Origin: CAYMRB01 sp964392615
GTDB lineage: Bacteria; Planctomycetota; UBA8108
NCBI GenBank assembly: GCA_964392615.1
Contig: CAYMRB010000032.1
Span: 1-39,851, forward strand
Direction of reading: 5' to 3'
DNA: 39,851 bases
A program made the position numbers and the translations under genes. The notes below the pieces were generated by a model. The model saw only the letters and a program-made list of their open reading frames with translations, was not told the DNA's origin and made no database searches. The first letter of the stretch is position 1, and every line of letters begins with the position of its first letter. This document shows positions 9,501 through 17,011 of this stretch, piece after piece.

Positions 9501-9821
9501 GTTCCCGGCGATTGCGATCAGAGCGGCCGGATCGACATCTCCGACATGGTCTGCCTGCTGCGGGCGCTCTTCGGAGTCGGCCCCGGCAGCGACCCGATCC
9601 CGTGGCCGTGCAGCGGCGATTCCGGCGGGCCGCTGCAGGGACGCGGCCCCAATGAGTCGGGCGACATCGCGCTGCTGAACTGGAACGGCGACGACGCGGT
9701 CGACATCTCGGACGCGCTATACGGCCTCCAGTACCTGTTCGGCGGATTCGAGGGCACACCCCACGCCCTGTCGAACGCCTGCCGGCGCATCGCCGAGTGC
9801 CCGGACGTGTGCACGCCGTGA
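6576..9821 (+). CDS. Secreted Cys-type sulfatase with two LamG-like domains and a dockerin-like C-terminus
   Basis: 1081 residues with an N-terminal signal peptide (about 1-27, ending near VNAQ). The sulfatase domain covers about 30-490. Metal-binding Asp40/Asp41 are in IYADDLGYGD. The formylglycine motif is STCTPSR with Cys80, so this is a Cys-type enzyme that needs a separate maturation enzyme. GKWHLG, the TSDNGP motif and a C-terminal ALYDLVSDPGE stretch follow. Two LamG/concanavalin-like domains (about 495-700 and 770-960, each opening with a SLVAWWPLDDG/ALVAHWSLDDG-type strand) flank a calcium-binding linker (DGDGDAMLDDWEM, DPDGDSIDN). The tail is a dockerin-like dyad (GDCDQSGRIDISD, then NGDDAVDISDALYGLQYLF). 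Substrate unknown; a sulfated polysaccharide is likely. It converges on the dnaJ-like gene with only 31 bases between stops. Confidence 0.92.
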   Translation: MTASFRARSWAGIAVLAACLTLDVNAQDAPRPNIVLIYADDLGYGDISAQGATAIRTPNIDRLAEEGLRFTDAHSPASTCTPSRFSMLTGAYAWRTPGSGIASGVDPLLIRPGTVTLPGVLRHAGYATAVVGKWHLGLGTDRTDYNAPRIEPGPLEIGFDTFFGLPATGDRVPCVYIEDHGVFNYDPADPLLVNYGSRVGDEPTAATNPELLRYPPSRGHSGTIINGISRIGYMDGGVAARWIDEDMTFALTDRARAFIDENAARPFFLFLSAHDVHVPRLPHADFLGTSDHGLRGDAIHQLDWMVGAVLDKLDERELADDTLVIFTSDNGPVLDDGYADGSRANPGGHDINGPFRGGKYSLYEGGHRVPFLARWPGRIPIGVSSALISQTDLLATFAALAGQPLPTDAAPDSVDVAAELLGDSTAGRGTFVNQNNNATPLALRRGRWKYTTNRALYDLVSDPGETRNVAAANPEIISDMAARLAEIRATPAVSSLVAWWPLDDGRGDEAADLSLNANTGTLVNAPEWAQEEGGTFLRFDGVDQTVRVDGAPSLPNDITVACWARGAATTWNAAATLVAGRSQFSLYAVDGTTRVGIRVFDAAGTPHAAEVDLATIAGVAIAYWHHYAASYDASRGEIALYVDGVERAAETIDSGVLRAGDGPLCLGSENLRAGSFFAGDLSDARIYDQILAPQRIANMASARLLDGDGDAMLDDWEMRFGLDPFSADDASEDPDGDSIDNRTEFERRTSPIIPDRTTPGALVAHWSLDDGAGTSATDSSGNEHVGVLAGGPAWRSEEGRDYLQFDGVDDHVVVEGLPDLNAQVTVGCWARSDTPVWNIAGTLMSRRPQWVLHPWRDSTRFSFIVFRPGGSQVSTEIDLATLPEFDLTEWHHYAASYDANSGTTRVYVDGTLRAVQSIGPTLLQSNSDELHLGRDVGRSRYLDGAIDEAYVFDYVLTADEIRGLMSGDLTAGGFQVPGDCDQSGRIDISDMVCLLRALFGVGPGSDPIPWPCSGDSGGPLQGRGPNESGDIALLNWNGDDAVDISDALYGLQYLFGGFEGTPHALSNACRRIAECPDVCTP

Positions 9822-9840
9822 AGCGCAGCGAAGCGTAACG

Positions 9841-9854
9841 GACGCGCGCGCGTC
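9841..9854. other. 14-bp perfect palindrome between convergent stops
   Basis: GACGCGCGCGCGTC is its own reverse complement. It fills the short space between the sulfatase and dnaJ-like stops, reaching into the latter's stop codon. It could be a bidirectional transcription barrier, but no U-tract is present on either side. Confidence 0.3.
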
Positions 9855-10776
9855 ACTCCATCTCGCGCAGCGCGTCTTCCAGCGCCGGCGGGATCTCGTC
9901 CGGCAGCACGATCGCGACGCGGACGAGGTGGTCGCCGCGCGGCGTGCCGTCGATGCCCTGCTCCTTGAGGCGCAGCACCGCGTCGGACGACGTGCGCGGC
10001 GGTACGCGCAGCTCGACCGTGCCGCGCAGCGTCTCGACGTCGACCGCGCCGCCGAGCACCGCGGTTCGCAGCGGCACCTTGACCGTCGAGCGAATGTCGC
10101 GGCCCGTGCGCTCGAAGCGCGGATCGTCGTGGACGTTGATCTCGAGCAGTAGGTCGCCGGACGCTCCGCCGCCGATCCCCGGCCCGCCCTTGCCCGCGAG
10201 ACGCAGCACCGCGCCGGTCTCGATACCTGGCGGAATGCGCACGCCGATGCGCTGCTGGGTCGACCCGCCGCGGCTGTCGGGCATCGACAGCGTCAGATCG
10301 CGTTGGCCGCCGAGCGCGGCCTCGTGGAAGCTGATCCCGAGCTTGTGCCGATAATCGGAGCCGCGTTGTCGGACGCGCCCGCCGAAACCGCCGCCGCCGC
10401 CGCCGAAACCACCGCCGCTGAAATCCCCGAAGCCGCCACCGAAGCTCGTGGTGCGCCCGCCGCCGAAGAGCCCCGAGAAGATATCGCCGAAGTGGCTGTA
10501 GATATCCTGGGCGCTGCTGTCCTGGAAGCCCTCGAAGCCCATGTCCTTCAGGCCGTCGACGCCGAAGCGGTCGTACGCCTCGCGCTTCTTCGGGTCGGAC
10601 AGGACCTCGTAGGCCTCCGACGCCGCCTTGAAGCGCCGCTCGGCTTCCTCGTCACCCGGGTTCTTGTCCGGGTGGTAGCGAATCGCCAGCCGGCGGTACG
10701 CCTTCTTGATGTCGTCGTCGCTGGCGCTTCGGCCGACGCCGAGAATCTCGTAGTAGTCTTCGGTACCCGTGCGCAT
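9853..10776 (-). CDS. cbpA: DnaJ/CbpA-type co-chaperone lacking the zinc finger
   Basis: 307 residues. An N-terminal J domain (about 7-72) carries the HPD tripeptide at 35-37 (AIRYHPDKNP), which stimulates Hsp70/DnaK ATPase. A Gly/Phe-rich linker follows (about 95-135, repeated GGGFG). The C-terminal substrate-binding beta-domains of DnaJ span about 140-300 (RIGVRIPPGIETGAVLRL, GDLLLEINVHDDPRFERTGRD). There are no CxxCxGxG repeats, so this is a type II J protein (CbpA/DnaJ2 class) rather than canonical DnaJ. GAGAGAG lies about 6 bases before the ATG. It has no chaperone genes beside it and is transcribed divergently from the first FG-GAP gene. Confidence 0.88.
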   Translation of the reverse strand: MRTGTEDYYEILGVGRSASDDDIKKAYRRLAIRYHPDKNPGDEEAERRFKAASEAYEVLSDPKKREAYDRFGVDGLKDMGFEGFQDSSAQDIYSHFGDIFSGLFGGGRTTSFGGGFGDFSGGGFGGGGGGFGGRVRQRGSDYRHKLGISFHEAALGGQRDLTLSMPDSRGGSTQQRIGVRIPPGIETGAVLRLAGKGGPGIGGGASGDLLLEINVHDDPRFERTGRDIRSTVKVPLRTAVLGGAVDVETLRGTVELRVPPRTSSDAVLRLKEQGIDGTPRGDHLVRVAIVLPDEIPPALEDALREME

Positions 10777-10910
10777 CGAACTCTCTCAGCCAGATCTCGA
10801 GCCAGTCCAGTACTGTAGCGACGGTCGCTTCCCGGCGCCAGTGGGCGGAACGGTCCTTTCCGTCGTCGGCAGGCGCGGGGCGGTTTCTCGATCCCCGAGC
10901 CGTCGGTCGG

Positions 10911-10939
10911 TTGCGCTTGCGGCCCCCGCCTCCGAGAAT
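10911..10939 (+). promoter_or_regulatory. Possible promoter of the first FG-GAP gene
   Basis: TTGCGC (10911-10916), a 17-base spacer, and GAGAAT (10934-10939), 35 bases before the ATG. The -35 half matches only the TTG core. Weak by sequence alone but correctly placed. Confidence 0.3.
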
Positions 10940-10974
10940 GGGCCGCAGCCAGCCGGTCGCTGTGGAGAAGCGCC

Positions 10975-12256
10975 ATGCGCGTGACGTGGGTTGTTGTCCT
11001 CTGCCTCTTTCTCACCCCTTCCATGCCGGCCGACGATTGTGACGGAGACGGTGTCGACGACGCCGACGAGATGGCGGTGTGGTGGCCGTCGTTTCCGACC
11101 TACGAGACGGTCCTTCTCGACGCGGCGCCGGTCGGGCTCGTCGCACTCGATGCCGATGGCGACGGCGACCTCGACCTGGCCGCGCCCGTGCCCGACCTCG
11201 AACGCGTCGTCCTGCTCGCGAACGACGGCAACGGCTCGTTCGCGGTCGCGGGCCAGATCGCGATGGCGGATCCGGTGGCACTCGCGGTCACGGATCTCGA
11301 CGACGACGGCGGCGAGGATCTCGTCGCGGCGAGCCGCGATGACCGGAGCCTCATCCTGTGGCGCCGGCTCGGCGGACTCCTGTTCGAGGACGTCGGCCGG
11401 CTCGAGCTGCCCGCGCGGCCGACCTGCGTGGCGTCGGCCGACCTCGATGGTGACGGAGACGCCGAAATCGCCGTCGCGACGGAGGCCGCCGGCGGAGTGA
11501 CGATCCTGTGGAACGATCCGGGCGGGTTCGCGACGACTCTCGCCCCGTTCAGCGTTCAAGATCCAGCGCTGCGGCTTGTGCCGGCCGACTTCGATGGCGA
11601 CAGGCGAATCGACCTCGCCGTCGTTCGACAGCGCGAAGGGCTCACCCTCCTGTGGCACGAGGCCGACCGCCAGTTCACCGACGAGACGCTGCGGTGGACC
11701 GACCTGAGCGACCTCGCGGTCGCGGACCTCGACGGCGACGGAGACGACGACCTGATCGGCGCGCGGCGAAACGCCAACGCGATCTTGGTGCTCAACGAAG
11801 GAGCCCGCGAGTTCGACGGGCGAAGCACTGCGAGCAAGAGCTACCGTGTCGTCGCGTCTGACTTCGACGGGAACGACACCGTCGACTGGGCTCTCGTGCG
11901 GCGAAACCAGCTCCGGATCCAAGTCAATGCGGGCCTCGCCCAGGGCAGCCGCGTCCGACGCTATCCCCTACACCCGGTGTACCGCTCGACTGCCGCCGAC
12001 GCGGTGGCTGCCCTCGTTCACGGCGACTTCGACGGCGACGGTCTCGTCGATCTCGCGTCGGCCGATCGCATCGGCGCGGCCGTCCGCATCCATCGCGACG
12101 AGCGCGGATTCCCCCAGGACTGCAACCGCAACGGCGTCCTCGACCGCTGCGAGATCGCGACAGGAGCGAGCCTCGACTGCAATCGCAACTTCCTGCCGGA
12201 CGAATGCGAAATCGCCGCCAGCGACTGCAACGGGAACGGCATCCCCGACTCGTGCG
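10975..12256 (+). CDS. FG-GAP/VCBS beta-propeller protein, N-terminal part (interrupted by assembly gap)
   Basis: Signal peptide about 1-19 (VVVLCLFLTPSMPA), then a calcium-binding motif DCDGDGVDDADE. Seven FG-GAP/VCBS-type blades follow, each marked by a DxDxDG-like loop (ALDADGDGDLDLA, VTDLDDDGGEDLV, SADLDGDGDAEIA, PADFDGDRRIDLA, VADLDGDGDDDLI, ASDFDGNDTVDWA, HGDFDGDGLVDLA). Seven is one complete seven-bladed propeller. A thrombospondin-type-3-like array then begins (DCNRNGVLDRCE, DCNRNFLPDECE, DCNGNGIPDSC) and runs into the N block. GGAGAAG precedes the ATG. The continuation after the gap is in another reading frame, so the 100-N length is arbitrary. It is probably a calcium-stabilised exported surface or adhesive protein. 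No enzymatic motif is visible. Confidence 0.85.
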
Positions 12257-12356
12257 NNNNNNNNNNNNNNNNNNNNNNNNNNNNNNNNNNNNNNNNNNNN
12301 NNNNNNNNNNNNNNNNNNNNNNNNNNNNNNNNNNNNNNNNNNNNNNNNNNNNNNNN
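12257..12356. other. Assembly gap (100 Ns)
   Basis: Exactly 100 N, the usual placeholder for unknown length. It lies inside the tandem calcium-binding linker of the FG-GAP protein, so a repeat probably broke the assembly. The coding frame changes across it. Any protein spanning it as written is artificial. Confidence 0.98.
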
Positions 12357-13709
12357 TGCGATTTCGACGGCGTGCCTGACGAGTGCGACGTCGACTGCAA
12401 CGGGAATGGCGTCCCCGACCCGTGCGACTTCCTCCCCGCGCTGCATTTCGAACGTTTCGCCGAGCTCGACCCCGGCGACGCGCGCGGCCTCGTGCTCGCC
12501 GGCGACCTCGACGGCGACGGCCATGACGACGTCGTCGCGATCGGAGCGGAGCTGCGCGTGTGGCTCGTACCGAGTCTCGGCGAGGTGTTCGCGACGCGGG
12601 CCGATTGCACCGGCCCCGCGATCCTGCGCTTGCTCGACGGCGATGCGAACCGCGATCTCGCGTGGAAGCGCGGCGACGAACTCGTCGTGGCGCGCGGTCT
12701 CGGCGGCGGTGCGTTCGGCGCAATCGAGGTGGTCGCTGCAGGCGCCGAGGACATCCTCTCGCTCGACAGCGGCGACCTCGATGGCGACGGCGCGGTCGAC
12801 CTCGTCGTGGGCACGCGGGCCCGCACGGCTTGGTGGATCCGCGCCACCGTCGGCGATTTCGCCGTCCGGGCACTCCCGCTCGAGGTGCCGTGCGATGCGC
12901 ACGTCCGCGTCGCCGATCTCGACCTGGATGGCGACCTCGACGTCCTGGCGGGCCTGGGTGGCCCGTGGCACCTGTGCGCGCTCGACCTCTGGGTGCTCCT
13001 CAACGACGGTGAAGGCGTGTTCACGATCGGTGCGCGGACGGGAGGCGGACGCGACTATCAGGTCGCCGACGTCACAGAGGACGGCGTGCCCGACATCGTT
13101 CTCGCAGCGGGCCTCGTCCTGCAGGGAATCGGCGACGCCACGTTCGAGCGGCACCCGTCGTCGCTCGGACTCACCGGATCGACCCTGCTGCCGCCGCAGG
13201 ACATCGACGGCGACGGCGACATCGACCTTCTCGACGGCCACACCGCGGTCCACATCCGGCTCGACGACGGCACGTTGGAACGCTCCCGAGGCCTGCTCTC
13301 GAGCCCCCCGATCGAGAGCAGCGCCGTGGCTCACTTCGACGCCGACCGCCTGCCCGACATCGCGCTGCTCGGGGCGGACGGCGGGCCGATCGTGATCTGG
13401 CGCAACGCGACCACGCCGCCGGCGAGTGGCGACGTAAACGACAACGACATCCCGGACGACTGCGAGGCGCCCGCCGACTTCCACCGCGGCGACGCGAACC
13501 GCGATGGCCGGCTGACGGTGGTCGACGCGATCTGGATCCTGCGCCACCTGTTCCTACGCCGCGTCTCGCTGCGCTGCGCCGAGGCGGCGGACGTCGACGA
13601 CGATGGCACGATCGATATCTCCGATCCGGTGTCGATCCTGGACTACCTCTTTCTCGGCGGCGCCGCGCCACAGCCTCCCGGCCCCCCCCGGCGAGCCGTG
13701 CGGGGGTGA
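12357..13709 (+). CDS. FG-GAP/VCBS beta-propeller protein, C-terminal part with dockerin-like tail (probable frameshift at end)
   Basis: Same gene as 10975-12256. After the gap the linker resumes (DFDGVPDECD, DCNGNGVPDPCD). Seven more blades follow (AGDLDGDGHDDVV, LLDGDANRDLAW, SGDLDGDGAVDLV, VADLDLDGDLDVL, VADVTEDGVPDIV, PQDIDGDGDIDLL, VAHFDADRLPDIA), giving a second seven-bladed propeller. The C-terminus is a dockerin-like dyad (GDANRDGRLTVVDAIWILRH and DVDDDGTIDISDPVSILDYL). The literal stop is at 13709. A run of eight C at 13682-13689 appears one base too long: with seven, the frame continues to TGA at 13762-13764 and gives GEPCGGDPDD...GCIEYGAC. This resembles the ending of the second FG-GAP protein (GCEAFDPCGA). 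Confidence 0.82.
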   Translation, partial: CDFDGVPDECDVDCNGNGVPDPCDFLPALHFERFAELDPGDARGLVLAGDLDGDGHDDVVAIGAELRVWLVPSLGEVFATRADCTGPAILRLLDGDANRDLAWKRGDELVVARGLGGGAFGAIEVVAAGAEDILSLDSGDLDGDGAVDLVVGTRARTAWWIRATVGDFAVRALPLEVPCDAHVRVADLDLDGDLDVLAGLGGPWHLCALDLWVLLNDGEGVFTIGARTGGGRDYQVADVTEDGVPDIVLAAGLVLQGIGDATFERHPSSLGLTGSTLLPPQDIDGDGDIDLLDGHTAVHIRLDDGTLERSRGLLSSPPIESSAVAHFDADRLPDIALLGADGGPIVIWRNATTPPASGDVNDNDIPDDCEAPADFHRGDANRDGRLTVVDAIWILRHLFLRRVSLRCAEAADVDDDGTIDISDPVSILDYLFLGGAAPQPPGPPRRAVRG

Positions 13710-13772
13710 CCCCGACGACACCGGGCGAGTGCGGCTCGGCTGCATCGAGTACGGGGCGTGCTGAGTTCGGAG

Positions 13773-13904
13773 GCGGAGTCGGGGTCGGGGGCGGGATCGG
13801 CGTCGGTGTCGAAGTCGGGATCGGAGTCGGTGTCGGAGTCGGGATCGGAGTCGGAGTCGGCGTCGGTGTCGGTGTCGGAGTCGGCATCGGCATCGGCATC
13901 GGCA
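13773..13904 (+). repeat. Imperfect hexanucleotide tract, 22 units of TCGGNR
   Basis: Twenty-two contiguous 6-base units fit TCGGNR with only a few deviations (GCGGNR at two units, TCGAAG once). N varies freely and the last base is always a purine. On the plus strand it can be read as GGN-RTC, and on the minus strand as GAY-NCC. It begins 8 bases after the restored stop of the first FG-GAP gene and ends 86 bases before the trxB ATG. A shorter tract in the same orientation lies upstream of the M48 gene. Confidence 0.9.
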
Positions 13905-13990
13905 CGCGATGCTGGCATCCTGGCCGGCCCCGCGCCACACTGTCCCCTTCCACCCAACCCTACTGACAGAACGCATCGACAGGACGACTC

Positions 13991-14935
13991 ATGCAGAAGG
14001 TCACTATCATCGGTTCCGGACCGGCCGGCTTCACCGCAGCGATCTACGCCGCACGCGCCAGCCTCACACCGCTGATCTTCGAAGGCTTCCAGGCCGGCGG
14101 GATTCCGGGCGGCCAGCTCATGACGACGACCGAGATCGAGAACTACCCCGGCTTCCCGGACGGCGGGATCTCCGGCCCGGAGCTGATGGAGCGCTTCCGC
14201 GCGCAGGCGCTCGAATTCGGCTCCGTCAGCCACCAGGAGGACGTCGTCGAGGTCGACCTGTCGAAGCGGCCGTTCCGCGTCAAATCGACGGAGCGCGAGG
14301 TGGAGAGCCAGGCCGTCATCATCGCCACCGGCGCGACCGCGCGACGCATGGGCGTGCCGAACGAGGAGAGGCTGTGGAACCGGGGCATGAGCGCGTGCGC
14401 GGTCTGCGACGGCGCGCTGCCGCTCTTCCGCAACAAGGAGCTCCTCGTGATCGGCGGCGGCGATTCGGCCGTCGAGGAGGCGATCTTCCTGACGAAGTTC
14501 GGCAGCAAGGTCTACATCGTCCATCGCCGAGACGAGCTGCGCGCGAGCAAGGTCATGGCGCAGCGCGCGATCGAGCACCCGAAAGTCGAGATCCTGTGGG
14601 ACACGGTGATCGAGGACGCCGTGGGCGAGCAGTTCGTCACCGGCGCTCTCGTGCGGAACGTCAAGACGGGCGAGACGCGGACGCAGGAGTGCAGCGGCAT
14701 CTTCTACGCCATCGGGCACCAGCCGAACACGTCGTTCCTGGGCGGCCAGCTCGAGCTCGACGATCAGGACTACGTCGTCGTGCAACCGGGCCGCACGATG
14801 ACATCAGTCGAAGGCGTATTCGCGTGCGGCGACGTCGCCGACAAGACGTATCGCCAGGCGATCACGGCCGCCGGCACGGGCTGCGCGGCCGCGCTCGACG
14901 CCGAACGCTGGCTCGCCGCACAGGGCGTCGACTGA
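13991..14935 (+). CDS. trxB: Thioredoxin reductase
   Basis: 314 residues, the normal length for low-Mr bacterial TrxB. The FAD-binding motif GSGPAG is at 8-13. The redox-active CxxC is Cys136/Cys139 in SACAVCDGALP. The NADPH-binding motif is IGGGDSAVEEA (154-164). The C-terminal FAD motif GVFACGDVADKTYRQAITAAG is complete in outline. The enzyme passes electrons from NADPH through FAD and the disulfide to thioredoxin in the cytoplasm. An AGGA lies 6-9 bases before the ATG. No thioredoxin gene is adjacent. The ChbG-like gene starts 35 bases downstream on the same strand, so co-transcription is possible. Confidence 0.95.
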   Translation: MQKVTIIGSGPAGFTAAIYAARASLTPLIFEGFQAGGIPGGQLMTTTEIENYPGFPDGGISGPELMERFRAQALEFGSVSHQEDVVEVDLSKRPFRVKSTEREVESQAVIIATGATARRMGVPNEERLWNRGMSACAVCDGALPLFRNKELLVIGGGDSAVEEAIFLTKFGSKVYIVHRRDELRASKVMAQRAIEHPKVEILWDTVIEDAVGEQFVTGALVRNVKTGETRTQECSGIFYAIGHQPNTSFLGGQLELDDQDYVVVQPGRTMTSVEGVFACGDVADKTYRQAITAAGTGCAAALDAERWLAAQGVD

Positions 14936-14970
14936 ATCCCGCGCATCGACAGCTGAACGACAGGAAAGAA

Positions 14971-16161
14971 ATGTCACCCGCGACCGTATTCCGCTGCCGC
15001 CGCCGGGCTCTCGTGCCGCTCGCGCTCGTCGCCATCGGTATCGCGTCGTCGCTGGCCGCAGCCGACGAAAAGGGCGAGACCTGGGCCGAGAAACTCGGCT
15101 TCCCCGCGGGCAAGCGCGTGCTCATCCTGCACGCCGACGACGTCGGCATGTGCGCCGAGGCCAATCAGGCCGCCGAGCGGTACCTTGCCGCGGGACACGT
15201 CCAATCGGCTGCGCTGATGGTGCCGTGCCCGTGGTTCAACGAGTTCGCGGCGTGGTACCGCCGCCGACCGCAACACGACGTCGGGATTCACCTGACGCTG
15301 ACGAGCGAGTGGAAATTCTACCGCTGGGGCCCGGTCGCGCCGCGCTCCGAGGTGCGCGGGCTCATCGATCGCGATGGCTACCTGCACCGCGACGTGCTGT
15401 CGGTCGCGACGAACGCGACGGCCGCCGAGGTCGAGAAGGAGATCCGCGCCCAGGTCGATCGCGCGCTGGCGCGCGGCATCCGCCCGGGGCACCTCGACAC
15501 GCACATGGGCACGCTCTACGCGCGACCCGATTTCGTGCGAGCGTACATCAAGGTCGCGGTCGAGTACGACATCCCGGCGATGGTGGTCGAGCTGACGCCG
15601 CGGGCCGTCGCGAGATTCCGCAAGCAGGGCTACCCGATCAGCGACGAGATGGTCCGCGACGGCAAGGAGTACCCGCTCCCGAAGCTCGACGACTTCCGCA
15701 CGGTGCCAGGCGGCGCGACGTACGAGGAGAAGCTCGCGAACTTCTTCGCGCTCGTGAAATCGCTCAGACCCGGCATCACGGAGCTCATCTTCCACCCGGC
15801 GTTCGAGACGGAGGGCCTGCGGCGGATCACCGGATCGTGGCAGCAGCGCTCGTGGGAGGCGAAGATGTTTTCCGATCCGCGGGTGCGCGAGTTCTTCGCC
15901 CGCGAGGGGGTGCTCTTCACGAACTGGAAGGAGATGATGGAGCGCCACCGCGCCCGGCAGCCGAAGAAGACGGCACGGGCTGACCGGCGGGACGGCCGCC
16001 GCAAGCCTTCGAAGACGGCTCGTGCAGCAGCCCATGCCCGCGGAGTCGGAGCTGACCGCTTCGCGGCAGCTCAACTCCGGCTCTCGGGGCGATTCGCGAG
16101 CGCCGAGCGGCAGCCTACGGGGCGCCAAGGCGCGGCGGGCCCGGCGGTGACAGCTTCGTGA
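14971..16161 (+). CDS. Exported ChbG/YdjC-family carbohydrate deacetylase
   Basis: 396 residues with a signal-like hydrophobic N-terminus (about 12-31, ending SLAAA). The family's metal-binding features are present: Asp56/Asp57 in LHADDVGM, His in DVGIHLTLTSEW, and His174/Asp176/His178 in GHLDTHMG. Family members remove N-acetyl groups from small sugars such as diacetylchitobiose, or act on hopanoid/glycan intermediates. The substrate is not determinable here. AGGAAAG sits directly before the ATG. Frames open further upstream belong to trxB shadow and are not part of it. After about residue 335 the protein becomes a basic, Ala/Arg-rich tail (RRKPSKTARAAAHARG) with no family similarity. This tail runs through a hairpin repeat at 16051, so it may reflect a lost stop. 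Confidence 0.82.
   Translation: MSPATVFRCRRRALVPLALVAIGIASSLAAADEKGETWAEKLGFPAGKRVLILHADDVGMCAEANQAAERYLAAGHVQSAALMVPCPWFNEFAAWYRRRPQHDVGIHLTLTSEWKFYRWGPVAPRSEVRGLIDRDGYLHRDVLSVATNATAAEVEKEIRAQVDRALARGIRPGHLDTHMGTLYARPDFVRAYIKVAVEYDIPAMVVELTPRAVARFRKQGYPISDEMVRDGKEYPLPKLDDFRTVPGGATYEEKLANFFALVKSLRPGITELIFHPAFETEGLRRITGSWQQRSWEAKMFSDPRVREFFAREGVLFTNWKEMMERHRARQPKKTARADRRDGRRKPSKTARAAAHARGVGADRFAAAQLRLSGRFASAERQPTGRQGAAGPAVTAS
16051..16072 (+). repeat. 22-bp hairpin repeat, copy 1
   Basis: The sequence GCTGACCGCTTCGCGGCAGC plus TC is identical to 37206-37227. It folds as GCTG-A-CCGC, loop TTC, GCGG-CAGC. Here flanking GA/TC lengthens the stem to 10 bp with one bulged A. It lies in the low-similarity tail of the ChbG-like frame. 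Confidence 0.6.
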
Positions 16162-16302
16162 CACAGAATCTCTACGATCCAGCGCGCTGGCGGACGTCTA
16201 TCCTGCAGGAAGGGTGAACCTCAGCGCCCGAGCGCGCGCTGAACACCCCGGGCGCCGCGCGGAGGCGGAGCCCACGAGAGCACCGTCGAGGAGACACGCC
16301 GC

Positions 16303-17010
16303 GTGTCGGAAGCGCTGGAACCAGCCAGTCTGAGCTCCCACGAACCGGACGCGTCGTCCGATGACCCGCCCGGCTCGGCCGAGGAAGCCGCGCTGGCCGT
16401 CTCGCAGCCCGAGACCGACACGGGCGCTGCCGATCGCGCCGACGTCCGGGCCGCCGCACGGCGCGACCGGGCGGCGTTCGATCGTCTGGTCCTGCGCCAC
16501 CAACAGGCGGTCATCGATACCGCCGCGTACTACCTCGGCGACTATCAGGACGCGCTCGAGGTCGCGCAGGACGCCTTCCTGAAGGCCTACCGCGCCATCG
16601 GCCGCTTCCGCGGCGACGCGACGTTTCGCACGTGGATCCTGCGGATCACGATCAACACCGCGCGGAGCCTGCAAACCCGCCGCCGCGCCAAGAAGCGCAC
16701 CGCGCCGCGCGCCGAAATCCGCACCGGGACACCCGGACAAGACCCGGACAGCGGCCTCGCCAGCGTCGACATCCCCGACAGCTCGGCCAATCCCGAGCGC
16801 CTCCTCGAGCGCAAGGAGCTGCGCCACGAGCTCGAGCGGGCGATCTCCGAGCTCGAGCCGGAGGCGCGCGCGGTCGTCGTCCTGCGCGATATCGTCGGCG
16901 AGTCGTACGAGGCGATCGCGACGAGCATCGGCGCGCCGATCGGCACGGTGAAGTCGAAGGTCCACCGAGCACGGCTGGTGCTGCGCGACCGGATGGAGCG
17001 GTTCCTCTGA
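16303..17010 (+). CDS. ECF-type RNA polymerase sigma factor
   Basis: 235 residues from a GTG start, with GAGGAG 9-14 bases upstream. An acidic, low-complexity N-terminal extension of about 50 residues precedes sigma region 2 (about 55-125: AFDRLVLRHQQAVIDTAAYY, DALEVAQDAFLKAYRAIGRF, TWILRITINTARS). Region 4 is at about 180-232 (LEPEARAVVVLRDIVGESYE, then GAPIGTVKSKVHRARLVLRD with its helix-turn-helix). It directs core polymerase to a regulon that cannot be read from the sequence. No anti-sigma gene follows: the next gene is on the opposite strand, and the sigma gene ends with a hairpin. Regulation therefore probably works through a distant partner or by another route. The ECF subgroup is not assigned. 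Confidence 0.9.
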   Translation: MSEALEPASLSSHEPDASSDDPPGSAEEAALAVSQPETDTGAADRADVRAAARRDRAAFDRLVLRHQQAVIDTAAYYLGDYQDALEVAQDAFLKAYRAIGRFRGDATFRTWILRITINTARSLQTRRRAKKRTAPRAEIRTGTPGQDPDSGLASVDIPDSSANPERLLERKELRHELERAISELEPEARAVVVLRDIVGESYEAIATSIGAPIGTVKSKVHRARLVLRDRMERFL

Positions 17011-17011
17011 C

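Noticed and set aside
10975..13395. 806-residue frame spanning the N block
   Set aside because: After the Ns it is in the wrong frame (Ser/Arg/Thr-rich nonsense). The true continuation is the frame ending at 13709/13764.
13773..13904. CRISPR-like array
   Set aside because: Units are contiguous 6-mers without spacers; this is a microsatellite.
13643..14785. 380-residue minus-strand frame with an Asp-rich repeat (DSDTDADSDS-like)
   Set aside because: Its body is the antisense of trxB and its repeat is the TCGGNR tract read on the other strand. It has no homologous domain and trxB is unmistakable.
13909..14970. Long N-terminal extension of the ChbG-like protein
   Set aside because: It overlaps trxB out of frame and is Arg-rich. 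The ATG at 14971 has a strong ribosome site and begins the signal peptide.
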